Assembly (NCBI GenBank): GCA_022340615.1
Contig: JAJDNO010000024.1
Span: 1-64,000, forward strand
Origin: Gallionella sp.
GTDB lineage: Bacteria; Pseudomonadota; Gammaproteobacteria; Burkholderiales; Gallionellaceae
Reading direction: 5' to 3'
DNA length: 64,000 bases
The notes beneath the pieces were generated by a model. The model was given only the letters and a program-made list of their open reading frames with translations, ran no database searches and was not told the origin of the DNA. Below are positions 8,891 through 19,060 of the stretch, piece by piece. The translations under genes were made by a program, and so were the position numbers. Numbering within the stretch: position 1 is the stretch's first letter; every line of letters starts with the position of its first letter.

Positions 8891-10101
8891 TCATAATCAA
8901 CTCTGAGCAGGATTGCGGCGGCAATGCAATTCACCACGATGCCGCTGCCGCCGAAGCTCAGGAACGGCAGGGTCAGCCCCTTGGTCGGCAGTACACCCAT
9001 GTTCACACCTATGTTGATGATTGCCTGCACACCTATCCATACCCCAATGCCCTGCGCAACCAGCGCGGAAAAATTTCGCTCGAAAAATGCTGCCTCTCGG
9101 CCGATCCGGAACGAGCGCATGACCAGCAGCGCAAACAGCCCAATCACCGCAGCGACGCCAGCCAGACCCAGTTCCTCGGCGATCACCGCCATCAGGAAGT
9201 CGGTGTGCGCTTCCGGCAGGTAGAACAATTTTTCCACGCTGCCGCCCAGCCCGACACCCAGCCATTCGCCGCGCCCGAACGCAATCAGTGCATGGCTCAG
9301 CTGATAGCCGCGTCCGTACGGATCGGACCAGGGATCCATGAAACCGATCAGGCGATGCATCCGGTATGGCGCGGAAAATATCAGCGCACCGAATGCGATC
9401 GGCAGCGCGAAAAGCAGCGCAGCGAACACTTTCAGGTTGAAACCGCCCAGCCACAGCGTGGCCAATGCAATCGCGCAGATCACACCAAATGCGCCCAGGT
9501 CCGGCTCCTGCAGCAGCAGCGCGCCGATCAGCACCATGACCACCAGCATCGGCACGAACGCCTTCCTGAAAAGATGGCCCACCTTGCCCTTGCGCACGGT
9601 GTAATCGGCGGCATACAGCACTACAGTCAGCTTCATCAGCTCCGAAGGCTGAAAATTGATCACAAAAAGCGACAACCAGCGGCGGCTGCCGTTCACTTCT
9701 CTACCCAGGCCCGGCACCAGTACCAGCGCCAGCAATGCGGCACCGATCAGGAACAGCCAGGGCGCATAGTTCTGCCACATCTGCACCGGAACCTGGAATG
9801 CAAGCAGACCGAACAGCAATCCCGCAGAGATGAAGATTCCATGCCTCACCAGGTAATAGGCGGGTTCATGACCGGTAAATTTGCTGGCTTCGGCAGTTGC
9901 AATCGAGGCCGAATAAACCATCACCAGACCGAGCGCGAGCAGGCCGATCAATACCCAGATCAATATTTCATCGAACTGCGCCTGCGCCGGAGGGGTGCGC
10001 GTCTTGACCGCGAAAGGGCGCGGGTGAACGCCCCGATTCACCGGCTTCTCGTTCGGCTTGCCTGCCTTCATCGCATTTAACCGGGATGCTAGTGATGACA
10101 T
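8857..10101 (-). CDS. ftsW: Septal peptidoglycan glycosyltransferase FtsW (SEDS family)
   Basis: FtsW polymerises lipid II at the septum with FtsI. It has 414 residues from the ATG at 10101, which is seven bases after GGAGGG; the ATG two codons upstream lies too close to that site. About ten membrane segments follow a cytoplasmic N-terminal tail of some 45 residues. SEDS features include NGSRRWL near residue 135, NFQPSELMK, the EPDLGAFGV segment with the catalytic Asp, a long periplasmic loop [33 protein letters not shown] (described here by its GRGEW and PEAHTDF motifs), and [16 protein letters not shown] near the end. It overlaps murD by 13 bases. Its C-terminal tail seems to have been duplicated. 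Confidence 0.96.
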   Translation of the reverse strand: MSSLASRLNAMKAGKPNEKPVNRGVHPRPFAVKTRTPPAQAQFDEILIWVLIGLLALGLVMVYSASIATAEASKFTGHEPAYYLVRHGIFISAGLLFGLLAFQVPVQMWQNYAPWLFLIGAALLALVLVPGLGREVNGSRRWLSLFVINFQPSELMKLTVVLYAADYTVRKGKVGHLFRKAFVPMLVVMVLIGALLLQEPDLGAFGVICAIALATLWLGGFNLKVFAALLFALPIAFGALIFSAPYRMHRLIGFMDPWSDPYGRGYQLSHALIAFGRGEWLGVGLGGSVEKLFYLPEAHTDFLMAVIAEELGLAGVAAVIGLFALLVMRSFRIGREAAFFERNFSALVAQGIGVWIGVQAIINIGVNMGVLPTKGLTLPFLSFGGSGIVVNCIAAAILLRVDYENRRIARGLPV

Positions 10102-11480
10102 GCGCATTCCCTCCCCAATTCCTGTACAGCATGCACAAACACTTCTGCGCGATGCTCATAGTTGCGGAACATGTCAAAGCTCGCGCAGGCCGGTGACAGC
10201 AGCACCGCATCACCGCTTTGCGCAAATTTGGCTGCCTGATGTACCGCATCGTCCATATCTGCGGCCCGCTCCACGCTGACTCCGCATCCGTCCAGCGCTG
10301 CCGCAATGAGCGGCGCGTCCCGTCCGATCAGCACCACTGCGCGCGCGTGCTGCGCAACAACCGGCTTGAGCGGCGCAAACTCCTGCCCCTTGCCCTCGCC
10401 GCCTGCAATCAGCACAGCCTTGCATCCCAATCCCTGCAGCGCGGCAATGGTCGCGCCAACATTGGTGCCCTTGGAATCGTCGTAATAGGCAACACCGCCG
10501 ATTTCCGCGACGCGTTCGACGCGGTGCGGCAGCCCCTTGAAACTGCGCAGCCCGTCGATCAATGCGTGCATCGGCAGGTCAATCGCGCGGCACAGCGCCA
10601 GTGCGGCCAGCGCATTGGCTACATTGTGCAATCCGGCTACCTGCAATTCGCCGGCTTCGAACAGCCTTTGCCCGCCCTGCACCAGCCAGGTTTCCCCGTT
10701 GCTGCGCACGATTCCGAAATCGTCTGCCGAGTCCGGCTCATTCAGACCGAACGTGACGGTCCTGCATTCCTTGCGGGCGAGACTGAGGCTGGGCAAATCG
10801 TCCCGGTTCAGCACCTGCACCAAGCAACCTTCGAAGATGCGCGCCTTGGCGGCGCGGTATTCGTCGAGGCCGGCATAGCGGTCGAGATGGTCTTCGCTGA
10901 TATTCAGCACGGTTGCAGCATCGGCATGCAGGCTGGAAGTGGTTTCCAGCTGGAAGCTGGACAGTTCCAGCACCCATATTTCCGGCTGGCTCGCGCCGCG
11001 CTCCTGCATAAGGTCCAGCACCGCAGGGGAGATATTGCCTGCCGCCACCGCATCCTTTCCCGCCGCCTTGCAAAGGTGTTCCACCATGCGGGTCACGGTG
11101 GTCTTGCCATTCGATCCGGTAATCGCGACAACCCTGCTCCGCTTGCTCTGATCGCCTGAGGCAAGCTGCTGTGCGAACAGCTCGATATCTCCTGTCACCG
11201 CGATGCCGGACGCGATTGCGCGTGCAACCGCCGGATCGCGCAGCGGCACGCCCGGGCTGATCGCGATCAGTTCGACCCCGTCGAACAGCGCATCGCTGAA
11301 TGGGCCGCAGTGGATCAGCGACTCCGCCACATGCTTTTTTGCTTCGGCCAGACCGGGCGGTGCGCTGCGGCTGTCCGCCGCACGCACTCGCGCACCCTGC
11401 GCCTTCAGGTAGCGCAGCATGGACAGCCCGGTCTCACCGAGGCCCAACACCAGCACCGATTTGTCATTGAGCATCATCAT
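10089..11480 (-). CDS. murD: UDP-N-acetylmuramoyl-L-alanine-D-glutamate ligase
   Basis: MurD adds D-Glu to UDP-MurNAc-L-Ala. It has 463 residues. The N-terminal Rossmann part has [14 protein letters not shown]; the ATP loop is [13 protein letters not shown] near residue 122; [10 protein letters not shown] and [10 protein letters not shown] follow. The C-terminal domain has the HRVERV and [11 protein letters not shown] stretches and the [17 protein letters not shown]-type ending (here EHRAEVF). The start is one of three consecutive ATG codons at 11480-11472, after GAGGTGA. It lies nine bases after mraY and overlaps ftsW. Confidence 0.97.
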   Translation of the reverse strand: MMMLNDKSVLVLGLGETGLSMLRYLKAQGARVRAADSRSAPPGLAEAKKHVAESLIHCGPFSDALFDGVELIAISPGVPLRDPAVARAIASGIAVTGDIELFAQQLASGDQSKRSRVVAITGSNGKTTVTRMVEHLCKAAGKDAVAAGNISPAVLDLMQERGASQPEIWVLELSSFQLETTSSLHADAATVLNISEDHLDRYAGLDEYRAAKARIFEGCLVQVLNRDDLPSLSLARKECRTVTFGLNEPDSADDFGIVRSNGETWLVQGGQRLFEAGELQVAGLHNVANALAALALCRAIDLPMHALIDGLRSFKGLPHRVERVAEIGGVAYYDDSKGTNVGATIAALQGLGCKAVLIAGGEGKGQEFAPLKPVVAQHARAVVLIGRDAPLIAAALDGCGVSVERAADMDDAVHQAAKFAQSGDAVLLSPACASFDMFRNYEHRAEVFVHAVQELGRECACHH

Positions 11481-11489
11481 CTCAGTTGC

Positions 11490-12575
11490 TCACCTCAACT
11501 TCAGGGTCGCCAGACCCATCAATACCAGCAGCATCGTGATGATCCAGAATCTCACGACGACCTGGGTTTCTTTCCAGCCCTTCAGTTCGTAGTGGTGGTG
11601 CAGCGGCGCCATGCGGAATACGCGCTTGCCGGTGAGCTTGAACGAGGCCACCTGGATCATCACCGACACCGCCTCGACCACGAACACCCCGCCCATGATG
11701 AACAGCACCAGCTCCTGGCGCACGATCACCGCCACGGTGCCCAGCGCCGCCCCCAGCGCCAGCGCGCCGACATCGCCCATGAACACTTCGGCGGGATACG
11801 CGTTGAACCACAGGAAGGCCAGCCCGGCACCGGAGAGCGCGCCGCAGAACACCGCCAGTTCACCCGCGCCTGGTATATAGGGTATGCCGAGATATTTTGA
11901 GAACACCGCATTGCCTGCCACATAGGCGAATATCGCCAGCGCAGCACTGACCATCACGGTCGGCATGATGGCCAGGCCATCAAGTCCGTCGGTCAGGTTC
12001 ACTGCATTGCTGCTTCCGACGATGACCAGATAGGTGAGCACTATGAACGTGAACGCCGACAGCGGAAGCACGAAGAATTTCAGGAACGGGACGATGAACT
12101 CGGTATTCGCGGGCAGGCTGGCGGATTTCCACAGATAAATTCCGACCACCAGCGCGATGATCGACTGCCAGCCCATTTTCGCCTTTGCCGAGAGTCCTTT
12201 CGGATTGCGATGCACCACCTTGCGATAATCGTCCACCCAGCCGATCACGCCGAATCCGAGCGTGGTAAACAGCACCACCCACACGTAGTGGTTGCGCAAA
12301 TCGCCCCACAGCAGCGTGGTGATCGCAATCGAGGTCAGGATCAGCGCGCCGCCCATGGTAGGCGTGCCTGCCTTGATCAGGTGCGACTGCGGACCGTCGC
12401 TGCGAACCGACTGGCCGATCTTGTATGCGGTCAGCTTGCGGATCATCGTCGGCCCGACCAGGAATGAGATGATCAGCGCGGTCATCGCAGCCAGCACGGC
12501 GCGAAACGTGATGTAATTGAACACGCTGAAAAACCGTACATCCTCAGCCAGCCATTGTGTCAGTGCCAGTAGCAT
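11490..12575 (-). CDS. mraY: Phospho-MurNAc-pentapeptide transferase MraY
   Basis: MraY transfers phospho-MurNAc-pentapeptide to undecaprenyl phosphate, making lipid I, with Mg2+. It is an integral membrane enzyme of 361 residues and about ten helices. Conserved pieces seen are the [21 protein letters not shown] region near residue 67-87 (only partly quoted), [38 protein letters not shown] and the ending [12 protein letters not shown]. The start ATG follows GAGGAGAACG. The enzyme is the usual link between murF and murD in the cluster. Confidence 0.97.
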   Translation of the reverse strand: MLLALTQWLAEDVRFFSVFNYITFRAVLAAMTALIISFLVGPTMIRKLTAYKIGQSVRSDGPQSHLIKAGTPTMGGALILTSIAITTLLWGDLRNHYVWVVLFTTLGFGVIGWVDDYRKVVHRNPKGLSAKAKMGWQSIIALVVGIYLWKSASLPANTEFIVPFLKFFVLPLSAFTFIVLTYLVIVGSSNAVNLTDGLDGLAIMPTVMVSAALAIFAYVAGNAVFSKYLGIPYIPGAGELAVFCGALSGAGLAFLWFNAYPAEVFMGDVGALALGAALGTVAVIVRQELVLFIMGGVFVVEAVSVMIQVASFKLTGKRVFRMAPLHHHYELKGWKETQVVVRFWIITMLLVLMGLATLKLR

Positions 12576-12584
12576 TCGTTCTCC

Positions 12585-13976
12585 TCAGTGCAGCGTAAAG
12601 TGTTCCACCACGCGTTCCATTTTCATGAACCGCGATCCCTTTACCAGCACCGTCGTGTTGGCGTCCAGTTCCTCTTCCAGCGCATTCAGCAAATCCTCGA
12701 TTTGCGCGAAATGCTGCGCGCCGCTGCCGAATTCGCGCACCGTGTTCACGCTCAGTTCGCCCAGTGCGTACAGCTTTTCGATGCCGGCGCTGCGCGCTTC
12801 CGCGCCGATTTCTGCATGAAAGTTTGCCGCCTCGCCGCCCAGTTCGCCCATATCGCCCAGCACCAGGATGCGCTTGCCGGTTGCCTGCGCCAGCACGCTG
12901 ATCGCGGCGCGCATCGAGGACGGATTTGCGTTGTAGGTGTCGTCTATCAGGCTCGCGCCATGCAGCGCAGGCTTGCGCTGCAGACGCCCGGACACGCCGC
13001 TGAATTTTTCCAGGCCGGCGGCGATGGTTTCCAGCGGAATGTTCAATACGGTTGCGGCGGCGGTTGCAGCCAGCGCGTTCAGCGCATTGTGCGCGCCTGG
13101 CACCTGCAGATCTGCGGCAAACATCCCCTGCGGCGCGGTCACGTCCAGCCGCAAGCCGGCACCGAGCGGATGCCAGGTGCCGGAGACATCGGCGTTCGCA
13201 TTCAGGCCGAACTCGAGCAGCGGATGAGCACCGGCCAGGTTTCGCCAGATATGCGCATGGCTATCGTCGGAATTGATCACCGCTGTGCCGTGATGGCGCA
13301 GCCCGGCGAATATTTCGCCCTTGGCCTGTGCAACCGCCTCGACCGAACCCAGTCCCTCGAGATGGGCACCGCTCGCGTTGTTGATCAGCGCGACATCGGG
13401 CGCCGCAATCCGGGTCAGGTAGTCGATCTCGCCGGGATGGTTCATGCCCATTTCGATCACCGCATAGCGGTGTGCCGCATTCATGCGCAGCAGCGTCAGC
13501 GGCATGCCGATGTCGTTGTTCAGGTTGCCACGGGTTGCGAGTACTGCCTCCGCACTGCCTGACGCTTCGCGAAGTATGCTGGCGAGCATTTCCTTTACCG
13601 TGGTCTTGCCGTTGCTGCCGGTGATCGCAACCACGGGTATCGAGAACCGGCTGCGCCACCACGCGGCCAGTCGTCCCAGCGCCAGCCGCGTATCGTCCAC
13701 CAGCACCAGCGGGATGGCTGCATCGCCGGCTTTCTGCTGCGTTACCTGGCAACTGTCTTCATTTACCATTGCCGCAGCGGCGCCGGCCTCGGCGGCAATA
13801 CCGACAAACGCGTAACCGTCGAAATGCTCGCCGCGCAGCGCGATGAACAGGTCCCCCTGCTCGACCTTGCGGCTATCGCTTGATACGCCACTGACCGTTG
13901 TATCGCCTGCCATGGTCCGCGGATCAGGGAGCAGTTTTCCGCCGGTTGCCTGAGCGACTTGTGACAGCATCATCAT
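12585..13976 (-). CDS. murF: UDP-MurNAc-tripeptide-D-alanyl-D-alanine ligase
   Basis: MurF joins D-Ala-D-Ala to the UDP-MurNAc-tripeptide, completing the cytoplasmic precursor. It has 463 residues. The N-terminal substrate domain has SSDSRKVEQGDLFIALRGE-like sequence; the ATP loop is [13 protein letters not shown] near residue 120; IEMGMNHPGEIDYLTRI and NNASGAHLEGLGS mark the central domain; DDTYNANPSSMRAA and LGDMGELG the C-terminal part. Its ATG at 13976 overlaps the murE stop as ATGA. Two further ATG codons follow directly. Confidence 0.97.
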   Translation of the reverse strand: MMMLSQVAQATGGKLLPDPRTMAGDTTVSGVSSDSRKVEQGDLFIALRGEHFDGYAFVGIAAEAGAAAAMVNEDSCQVTQQKAGDAAIPLVLVDDTRLALGRLAAWWRSRFSIPVVAITGSNGKTTVKEMLASILREASGSAEAVLATRGNLNNDIGMPLTLLRMNAAHRYAVIEMGMNHPGEIDYLTRIAAPDVALINNASGAHLEGLGSVEAVAQAKGEIFAGLRHHGTAVINSDDSHAHIWRNLAGAHPLLEFGLNANADVSGTWHPLGAGLRLDVTAPQGMFAADLQVPGAHNALNALAATAAATVLNIPLETIAAGLEKFSGVSGRLQRKPALHGASLIDDTYNANPSSMRAAISVLAQATGKRILVLGDMGELGGEAANFHAEIGAEARSAGIEKLYALGELSVNTVREFGSGAQHFAQIEDLLNALEEELDANTTVLVKGSRFMKMERVVEHFTLH

Positions 13977-15517
13977 TGGCCCACCCCCGTCTCGCGCAGC
14001 GCCTGTTGCGCAACCAGCACATCATTGAACGGATGTTTTACGCCGTTGATCTCCTGGTAATCTTCGTGCCCTTTTCCTGCGATCAACACGGTATCGCCGC
14101 GCCGCGCCAGCCGTATCGCGCGCTGTATCGCCGCGGCACGTTCCACGATGATCTGGTGGTTTTTTCCGTTCATCCCGCCGACGATTTCGGCGATGATTGC
14201 ATCCGGACTTTCGCTGCGCGGGTTGTCCGATGTAACGATGCAGATATCTGAAAATTTCTCCGCCACCGTGCCCATCATCGCGCGTTTGCCGCGATCCCTG
14301 TCGCCTCCGCAGCCAAACACGCATACCACCCTGCCGCCCGAAACAAGGGTGACCTCGCGCAACGCAAGCAGCACTTTTTCGAGCGCATCCGGGGTATGCG
14401 CGTAATCCACGACCACCGTAGGCTGCTGCGCATCGCCGAGGCGCTGCATGCGACCCCGCACCGGCTGTACCATGCCCAGCGCAGCTACCGCATCGCTCAA
14501 TGCGATCCCGCTCACCAGCAATACCGCAAGCGAACCCAGCAGATTCGCCGCGTTGAACCGCCCTATCAGCGTGCTGTCGAGCTGCGCCGTACCCCAGCTT
14601 GAATGAACGGCAAGCTTCAGCCCCTGTCCTGACATTTCCAGCAGGTTTCCGTAGACCATGCGCAATCCCAGCCGCTCCGCGAGCTGCAATGCGCCGTCGC
14701 TCAGCCCATATGCAATCACTTCCGCATCATTATCCTGCAGCGATTCGGCCAGTTCGATGCCGTACTCATCGTCCAGGTTCAGCACCACGAATCCGAGCTG
14801 CTGCCAGTTGAACAGCTTGCGCTTGGCTGCTGCATAGCTTTGCATGTCCCCGTGGTAATCGAGATGATCGCGGCTCAGATTGGTGAGCATCGCGACGTTG
14901 AAACGCACCGCATTCACCCGCCCCTGGGACAGTGCATGCGAAGACACTTCCATTGCGATGGATTGCGCTCCCTCATGCAGATAGTCGGCCAGCAGTCCGT
15001 GCACGCGGACCGCGTCAGGCGTGGTGTTTACAGTGGACCGCAGCGCATCCGCGTTCGCGTCGACAAAGCCGTTGCCCAGAGTTCCAATTACTGCACAGCG
15101 CTTACCGGCTGCGCTCAATGCATGCGCGATCCAGTGGCTGGTCGAGGTTTTCCCATTGGTACCGGTAATGCCCACTGTCCACAGATTTTTCGAGGGCTCG
15201 CCGTATACCGCATCTGCCAGCCAGCCGGCGCGCTGGCGCAAGTCGGCCACACCCAAACGAGGCAATTGCCAGGCTTTGTTCCATGCAAAATGTCGCGCTT
15301 CACCCGGATGCCCCGACAGCAGCGTTTCGTAGATCACCGCGTTCGCGCCGTTCTGGATCGCGTTTTCGATGAACTGCCTTCCATCGGACTTTTCGCCGGG
15401 GTAGGCGACGAAGGTATCGCCGCGCTGTATCGCGCGACTGTCCGTGACCAGCCTCGTCACCGGAACATTCAGCGCCGCCATCTGCTCTGCAGCCCACTGG
15501 TGAAGGGAAGCATTCAT
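13973..15517 (-). CDS. murE: UDP-MurNAc-L-Ala-D-Glu-meso-DAP ligase
   Basis: MurE adds meso-diaminopimelate to UDP-MurNAc-L-Ala-D-Glu. It has 514 residues. Seen are TDSRAIQRGDTFVAYPG, the ATP loop GITGTNGKTSTSH near residue 116, MEVSSHALSQGRVN, the NLSRDHLDYHG motif and VDYAHTPDALEKVL. The segment TSDNPRSESPDAI carries the DNPR motif that selects DAP rather than lysine. The start overlaps the ftsI stop as ATGA and follows a strong AAGGAGG site inside ftsI. The gene lies between ftsI and murF as in Escherichia coli. Confidence 0.97.
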   Translation of the reverse strand: MNASLHQWAAEQMAALNVPVTRLVTDSRAIQRGDTFVAYPGEKSDGRQFIENAIQNGANAVIYETLLSGHPGEARHFAWNKAWQLPRLGVADLRQRAGWLADAVYGEPSKNLWTVGITGTNGKTSTSHWIAHALSAAGKRCAVIGTLGNGFVDANADALRSTVNTTPDAVRVHGLLADYLHEGAQSIAMEVSSHALSQGRVNAVRFNVAMLTNLSRDHLDYHGDMQSYAAAKRKLFNWQQLGFVVLNLDDEYGIELAESLQDNDAEVIAYGLSDGALQLAERLGLRMVYGNLLEMSGQGLKLAVHSSWGTAQLDSTLIGRFNAANLLGSLAVLLVSGIALSDAVAALGMVQPVRGRMQRLGDAQQPTVVVDYAHTPDALEKVLLALREVTLVSGGRVVCVFGCGGDRDRGKRAMMGTVAEKFSDICIVTSDNPRSESPDAIIAEIVGGMNGKNHQIIVERAAAIQRAIRLARRGDTVLIAGKGHEDYQEINGVKHPFNDVLVAQQALRETGVGQ

Positions 15518-17244
15518 ACTTCCTCCTTCACGATACCCGGGGGCGGGGTGATCACATTGTCCATCGGCGCATCGTTGGGCACATTGAGTGCATGCAGCGC
15601 AGCACCGGTCACCTTGCTGAACACAGGTGCTGCGACTTCCCCGCCGTAATAGTCAGGGCCGCTTGGATCATTGATCATCACCGCGACCACCAGCCGCGGA
15701 CTCGATGCCGGCGCAAAACCGACGAAGGAGGCGATATAGTGGTTGACGTAACGGCCATTCTCCAGCTTGTGCGCGGTGCCGGTCTTGCCCGCCACCTGGT
15801 ATCCTGCCACCTGCGCCAGCGGCGCGGTGCCGCCCGGCTTCACCACCATTTCAAGCATGTCACGCACTTCGCGCACTGTATGTTCCGAAAAGACCTTCCT
15901 GCCTATCGGCGGCGCATCCAGCTTGAGCAGTGAAATCGGTTCCAGTTCGCCGTTGTTCGCAAAAATTGTATAGGCCCGCGCGAGTTGCAGCAGGTTTACC
16001 GAGATGCCGTGCCCGTAGGCCATCGTCGCCTGTTCGATAGGACGCCAGGTCTTCGGATCGCGTAATTTGCCCAGCGCCTCGCCCGGGAAGTTGCTGCCGG
16101 TCTGCTCGCCGAATCCGCTGTCCGACAAGCCCTGCCACATCATTTCGGGCTTCATTGACAGCGCGATCTTGGCTGCGCCGATGTTGCTGGATTTCTGGAT
16201 GATCTGCGCTACCGTCAGCATCGACTCGGGATCAGCATCATGAATCTTCCTGTTTCCAATCGCGTAAATGCCGTGGTCGGTATTGAAAACGGTATTCGGA
16301 GTTACCTTGCCATTCTCGATTGCGGTCGCAATCGTGAACGGCTTCATGGTTGAACCAGGCTCGAACTCGTCGGTTATCGCACGGTTGCGCATCGCCTGGC
16401 TGCTGGTGTTGCTGTGATTGTTCGGGTTGTAGCTGGGATAATTCGCGAGCGCGAGCACTTCTCCGGTCCGCGAATCGAGCACCACGACCGCGCCCGACTT
16501 GGCCTGGTGCACCCGGACCGCGTTTTCCAGTTCGCGATACGCAATATGCTGCAAGTTGCTGTCCAGGCTCAGCGTAATGTCGCTGCCCGGTTTGGGAGGG
16601 TGGAGACTTCCGGCATCTTCGACGATAAATCCGCGGTTATCCTTGATCACTCGCTGGCTGCCGGGTATACCGGCAAGCTGTTGCTGCAGCGCCAGTTCCA
16701 TACCTTCCTGCCCGATGTCATCCTGCCCGGTAAAGCCCAGGGTCTGGGCTGCTTCTTCACCTGCCGGATAGTAGCGGCGGTATTCGCGCTGCAACGAAAT
16801 CCCCGGAAGATGAAGATTCACCACCTTCTCGACCTGGTCTGGCGGCAGCAGCCGTTTGAGATAGACAAAGTCGCGTGACATGTCGGAAAGACGACTCTTC
16901 ACGTCGTCAAGTTTCATGCCGAGTATCTGCGCCAGCTTTTTTTCCTGCTGGCGATTCGCCACCACATCCGGCGGGCTCGCCCACACCGATTCTACCGGCG
17001 TGCTGACCGCAAGCGGCTCGCCGTTCCGGTCGGAGATATTGCCGCGGTGTGCGCTGACCTCGATCACGCGGCTGTAGCGCGCCTTCCCTTTTTGCTGCAG
17101 GAAGTCATCGTGTATACCCTGCAAATACACGCCGCGGCCTAACAGCCCCCCAAGTCCGGCCAGCAACAGCGCAAACAGGAAAGTGGCGCGCCATCCCGGC
17201 AATTTCGCCGTGAATTCGGATTGTGCGCTTGCCGCATAATTCAT
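15514..17244 (-). CDS. ftsI: Septal peptidoglycan transpeptidase FtsI (PBP3)
   Basis: FtsI is the class B penicillin-binding protein that cross-links septal peptidoglycan with FtsW. It has 576 residues: an N-terminal cytoplasmic stretch, one membrane helix at about residues 20-40, a pedestal domain starting at VIEVSAHRGNISDRNG, and the transpeptidase domain. Active-site motifs are STMK (in EPGSTMKPFT, catalytic Ser), SSN (KSSNIGAAK) and KTG (VAGKTGTAHK). The ATG at 17244 overlaps the ftsL stop. No odd residues were seen in the three motifs. Confidence 0.97.
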   Translation of the reverse strand: MNYAASAQSEFTAKLPGWRATFLFALLLAGLGGLLGRGVYLQGIHDDFLQQKGKARYSRVIEVSAHRGNISDRNGEPLAVSTPVESVWASPPDVVANRQQEKKLAQILGMKLDDVKSRLSDMSRDFVYLKRLLPPDQVEKVVNLHLPGISLQREYRRYYPAGEEAAQTLGFTGQDDIGQEGMELALQQQLAGIPGSQRVIKDNRGFIVEDAGSLHPPKPGSDITLSLDSNLQHIAYRELENAVRVHQAKSGAVVVLDSRTGEVLALANYPSYNPNNHSNTSSQAMRNRAITDEFEPGSTMKPFTIATAIENGKVTPNTVFNTDHGIYAIGNRKIHDADPESMLTVAQIIQKSSNIGAAKIALSMKPEMMWQGLSDSGFGEQTGSNFPGEALGKLRDPKTWRPIEQATMAYGHGISVNLLQLARAYTIFANNGELEPISLLKLDAPPIGRKVFSEHTVREVRDMLEMVVKPGGTAPLAQVAGYQVAGKTGTAHKLENGRYVNHYIASFVGFAPASSPRLVVAVMINDPSGPDYYGGEVAAPVFSKVTGAALHALNVPNDAPMDNVITPPPGIVKEEV

Positions 17245-17588
17245 TGTCGTGGCGATTTCCCGATATCAGGTCTTACCTGTATGAATTGAATCTGCCCGCT
17301 TTTTGGCAATTGCATCTGCAGCTTTTTCACGGCAATTTCCTCCACCCTGGCCGGTGTGGCCCAGGTGCTTTGCTCAAGCTGCAACTGCCCCCACTCGACA
17401 TCCATCTGCTGCGCCTGGTCCTTGTCCCTCTGCAATTCGACGAACAGCTTGCGCGCCTGGTACTGCGAAGTCACCACACTCAGCGCGCACAGCACCACCA
17501 CCACGAGCAGCAAGCCCTGGTAAACCGGGCTCAGCCTTTCGACTCTGCCGATTACCTGCAACTGAATGAGACCGATTGCCGACTTCAT
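17241..17588 (-). CDS. ftsL: Divisome protein FtsL
   Basis: This small bitopic protein pairs with FtsB and FtsQ to activate FtsWI. It has 115 residues. A membrane helix lies at about residues 23-40 (GLLLVVVVLCALSVVTS), followed by a heptad-like coiled-coil stretch (QARKLFVELQRDKDQAQQMD) and the WATPARVEEIA segment with the conserved Arg-Val-Glu-Glu-Ile core. Sequence conservation in FtsL is low, so the call rests on position between rsmH and ftsI, topology and length. Its stop overlaps the ftsI start as ATGA. Confidence 0.92.
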   Translation of the reverse strand: MKSAIGLIQLQVIGRVERLSPVYQGLLLVVVVLCALSVVTSQYQARKLFVELQRDKDQAQQMDVEWGQLQLEQSTWATPARVEEIAVKKLQMQLPKSGQIQFIQVRPDIGKSPRQ

Positions 17589-17612
17589 CAGTGTTTTGCT
17601 CCTGTTGTTCCG

Positions 17613-18548
17613 CTACGCCGCATTACTGCGCTCCGCTACACGCATCACCGCGCTGCGCGCGCGCGGATTGGCCTGCAGCTCTTCAGCTCCGGCACGAACC
17701 GCCTTGCCTACCAGCTTCAGCTTCCCCGGCGGCACTTCGCTGGCTCGTATCGGCACATTGGGCGGCAATTTGTCGCCCTGCGCCATCTCACGCATGAAGT
17801 GCTTCACGATACGGTCTTCCAGCGAATGAAAACTGATTACCACCAAGCGCCCCCCGATTTTCAAAAGCGTCATGCACTGCGGCAAGACCCGCGCAAGCTC
17901 TTCGAGCTCCTGGTTGAGATAAATCCGTATAGCCTGAAAGGTGCGTGTCGCCGGATTCTGCCCTGGTTCACGCGTGCGCACCGTCTTACCAACCAGCTCG
18001 ACGAGTTGCCGCGTGGTGTGGATGGGTTCGATTGCGCGCGCCGCAACAATCGCTCTTGCAATCTGCTTAGCAAACCGTTCTTCGCCGTAATCACGTATCA
18101 CCTCCGTTAACAAACCTTCATCCACCGTTGCCAGCCATTGCGCCGCGGTCATTCCGCTGCTGGTATCCATGCGCATATCAAGCGGCGCATCAAAACGAAA
18201 ACTGAAACCGCGCGCCGCCTCATCCAGCTGCGGTGACGACACGCCCAAATCAAGCAGGATACCGTCCACCTGCTCCACGCCCTGTTCGCGCAGTACTTCC
18301 GCAATATGCGCAAAACCGCGATGCACCATGCAGAACCGGTCATCGCGCCACGCCTTGCCGACCGCCACAGCCGCCGGATCCTTGTCCAGAGCGATCAATT
18401 TCCCCGTATCACCCAACCGCTCCAGTATCCTTGCGCTATGCCCGCCGCGACCAAACGTACCGTCGACATAGACGCCATCCGGCTTGATCTCGAGCGCTTC
18501 AACGGCCTCATGCAACAGGACTGTGGTGTGGGCCAGGGCCCCACTCAC
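17613..18548 (-). CDS. rsmH: 16S rRNA m4C1402 methyltransferase RsmH
   Basis: RsmH (MraW) methylates N4 of C1402 in 16S rRNA using SAM. I place the start at a GTG at 18548, which overlaps the mraZ stop as GTGA and gives 311 residues, the family length; a longer open frame upstream lies inside mraZ and is not credible. The product begins with [16 protein letters not shown]-binding [10 protein letters not shown] follows near residue 33, then [23 protein letters not shown] and [14 protein letters not shown]. The C-terminal region has [18 protein letters not shown]. It is the second gene of the dcw cluster. Confidence 0.96.
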   Translation of the reverse strand: MSGALAHTTVLLHEAVEALEIKPDGVYVDGTFGRGGHSARILERLGDTGKLIALDKDPAAVAVGKAWRDDRFCMVHRGFAHIAEVLREQGVEQVDGILLDLGVSSPQLDEAARGFSFRFDAPLDMRMDTSSGMTAAQWLATVDEGLLTEVIRDYGEERFAKQIARAIVAARAIEPIHTTRQLVELVGKTVRTREPGQNPATRTFQAIRIYLNQELEELARVLPQCMTLLKIGGRLVVISFHSLEDRIVKHFMREMAQGDKLPPNVPIRASEVPPGKLKLVGKAVRAGAEELQANPRARSAVMRVAERSNAA

Positions 18549-18991
18549 AAAGAAAAGCCCTCCAGCTCTGGAGGCAGCGCACCATCCATGAACGACAACG
18601 CGGCCTCCTGTTGCGTCTGCCATTTCGCCTCGTCCCACAACTCGAATTTGTTTCCCTGACCGACCAGCATTACGCGCTTGTCGAGTAGCGCGTAACCGCG
18701 CAACGCAGAGGAGATAAGCACGCGCCCGGCGCCGTCCATCGTCACGTCTTCGGCATAACCGATCAGACGCCGCTGCAACGCGCGGATTTTCGGATTGAGC
18801 GCAGAAAGTTTGAGCAGTTTGTCGCGAATCGGCTGCCACGCCGGTTGCGGGTAGATCAGCAGGCAGCCGTCCGCATCTGCGGTCAGCACCAGGCTGCCAG
18901 CGCAATCCGCAAGCAACATGTCGCGATACCGTGCCGGTATCGCGAGCCTGCCCTTGCTGTCCAGATTGAGTTGTGCCGCTCCCTGAAACAT
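18545..18991 (-). CDS. mraZ: Transcriptional regulator MraZ
   Basis: MraZ is an AbrB-like, ring-forming DNA-binding protein that represses its own dcw promoter in bacteria studied. It has 148 residues in two SpoVT/AbrB repeats: [24 protein letters not shown] at the N-terminus (DSKGRL motif) and DGAGRVLIS in the second half (D-x-x-G-R motif), with [13 protein letters not shown] following. The start is the ATG at 18991; upstream in-frame codons lie within the promoter. The ribosome binding site overlaps the last of four MraZ boxes, so the protein could block both transcription and the start region of its own message. Confidence 0.96.
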   Translation of the reverse strand: MFQGAAQLNLDSKGRLAIPARYRDMLLADCAGSLVLTADADGCLLIYPQPAWQPIRDKLLKLSALNPKIRALQRRLIGYAEDVTMDGAGRVLISSALRGYALLDKRVMLVGQGNKFELWDEAKWQTQQEAALSFMDGALPPELEGFSL

Positions 18992-18998
18992 CCAATCC

Positions 18999-19033
18999 CC
19001 CACTTTTTCCCACTTTTTACCACTCAAACCCAC
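18999..19033 (-). promoter_or_regulatory. MraZ operator: four GTGG boxes with 10-bp period
   Basis: Minus-strand boxes are GTGGG (19033-19029), GTGGT (19023-19019), GTGGG (19013-19009) and GTGGG (19003-18999), exactly 10 bases apart, three of the spacers being A/T-rich. MraZ proteins are known to bind short direct repeats of this type upstream of mraZ. The first box overlaps the -10 element and the last one lies at the ribosome binding site. Confidence 0.85.
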
Positions 19034-19060
19034 TATATTGAAAAAAAACTGAATGGTCAA
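19032..19060 (-). promoter_or_regulatory. Sigma70-type promoter of the dcw cluster
   Basis: On the minus strand TTGACC (19060-19055) is followed after 17 bases by TATAGT (19037-19032), near-consensus -35 and -10 elements with ideal spacing. The spacer has a run of eight T. Transcription would start near 19025, giving a leader of about 35 bases before mraZ. The -10 element overlaps the first MraZ box. Confidence 0.85.
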
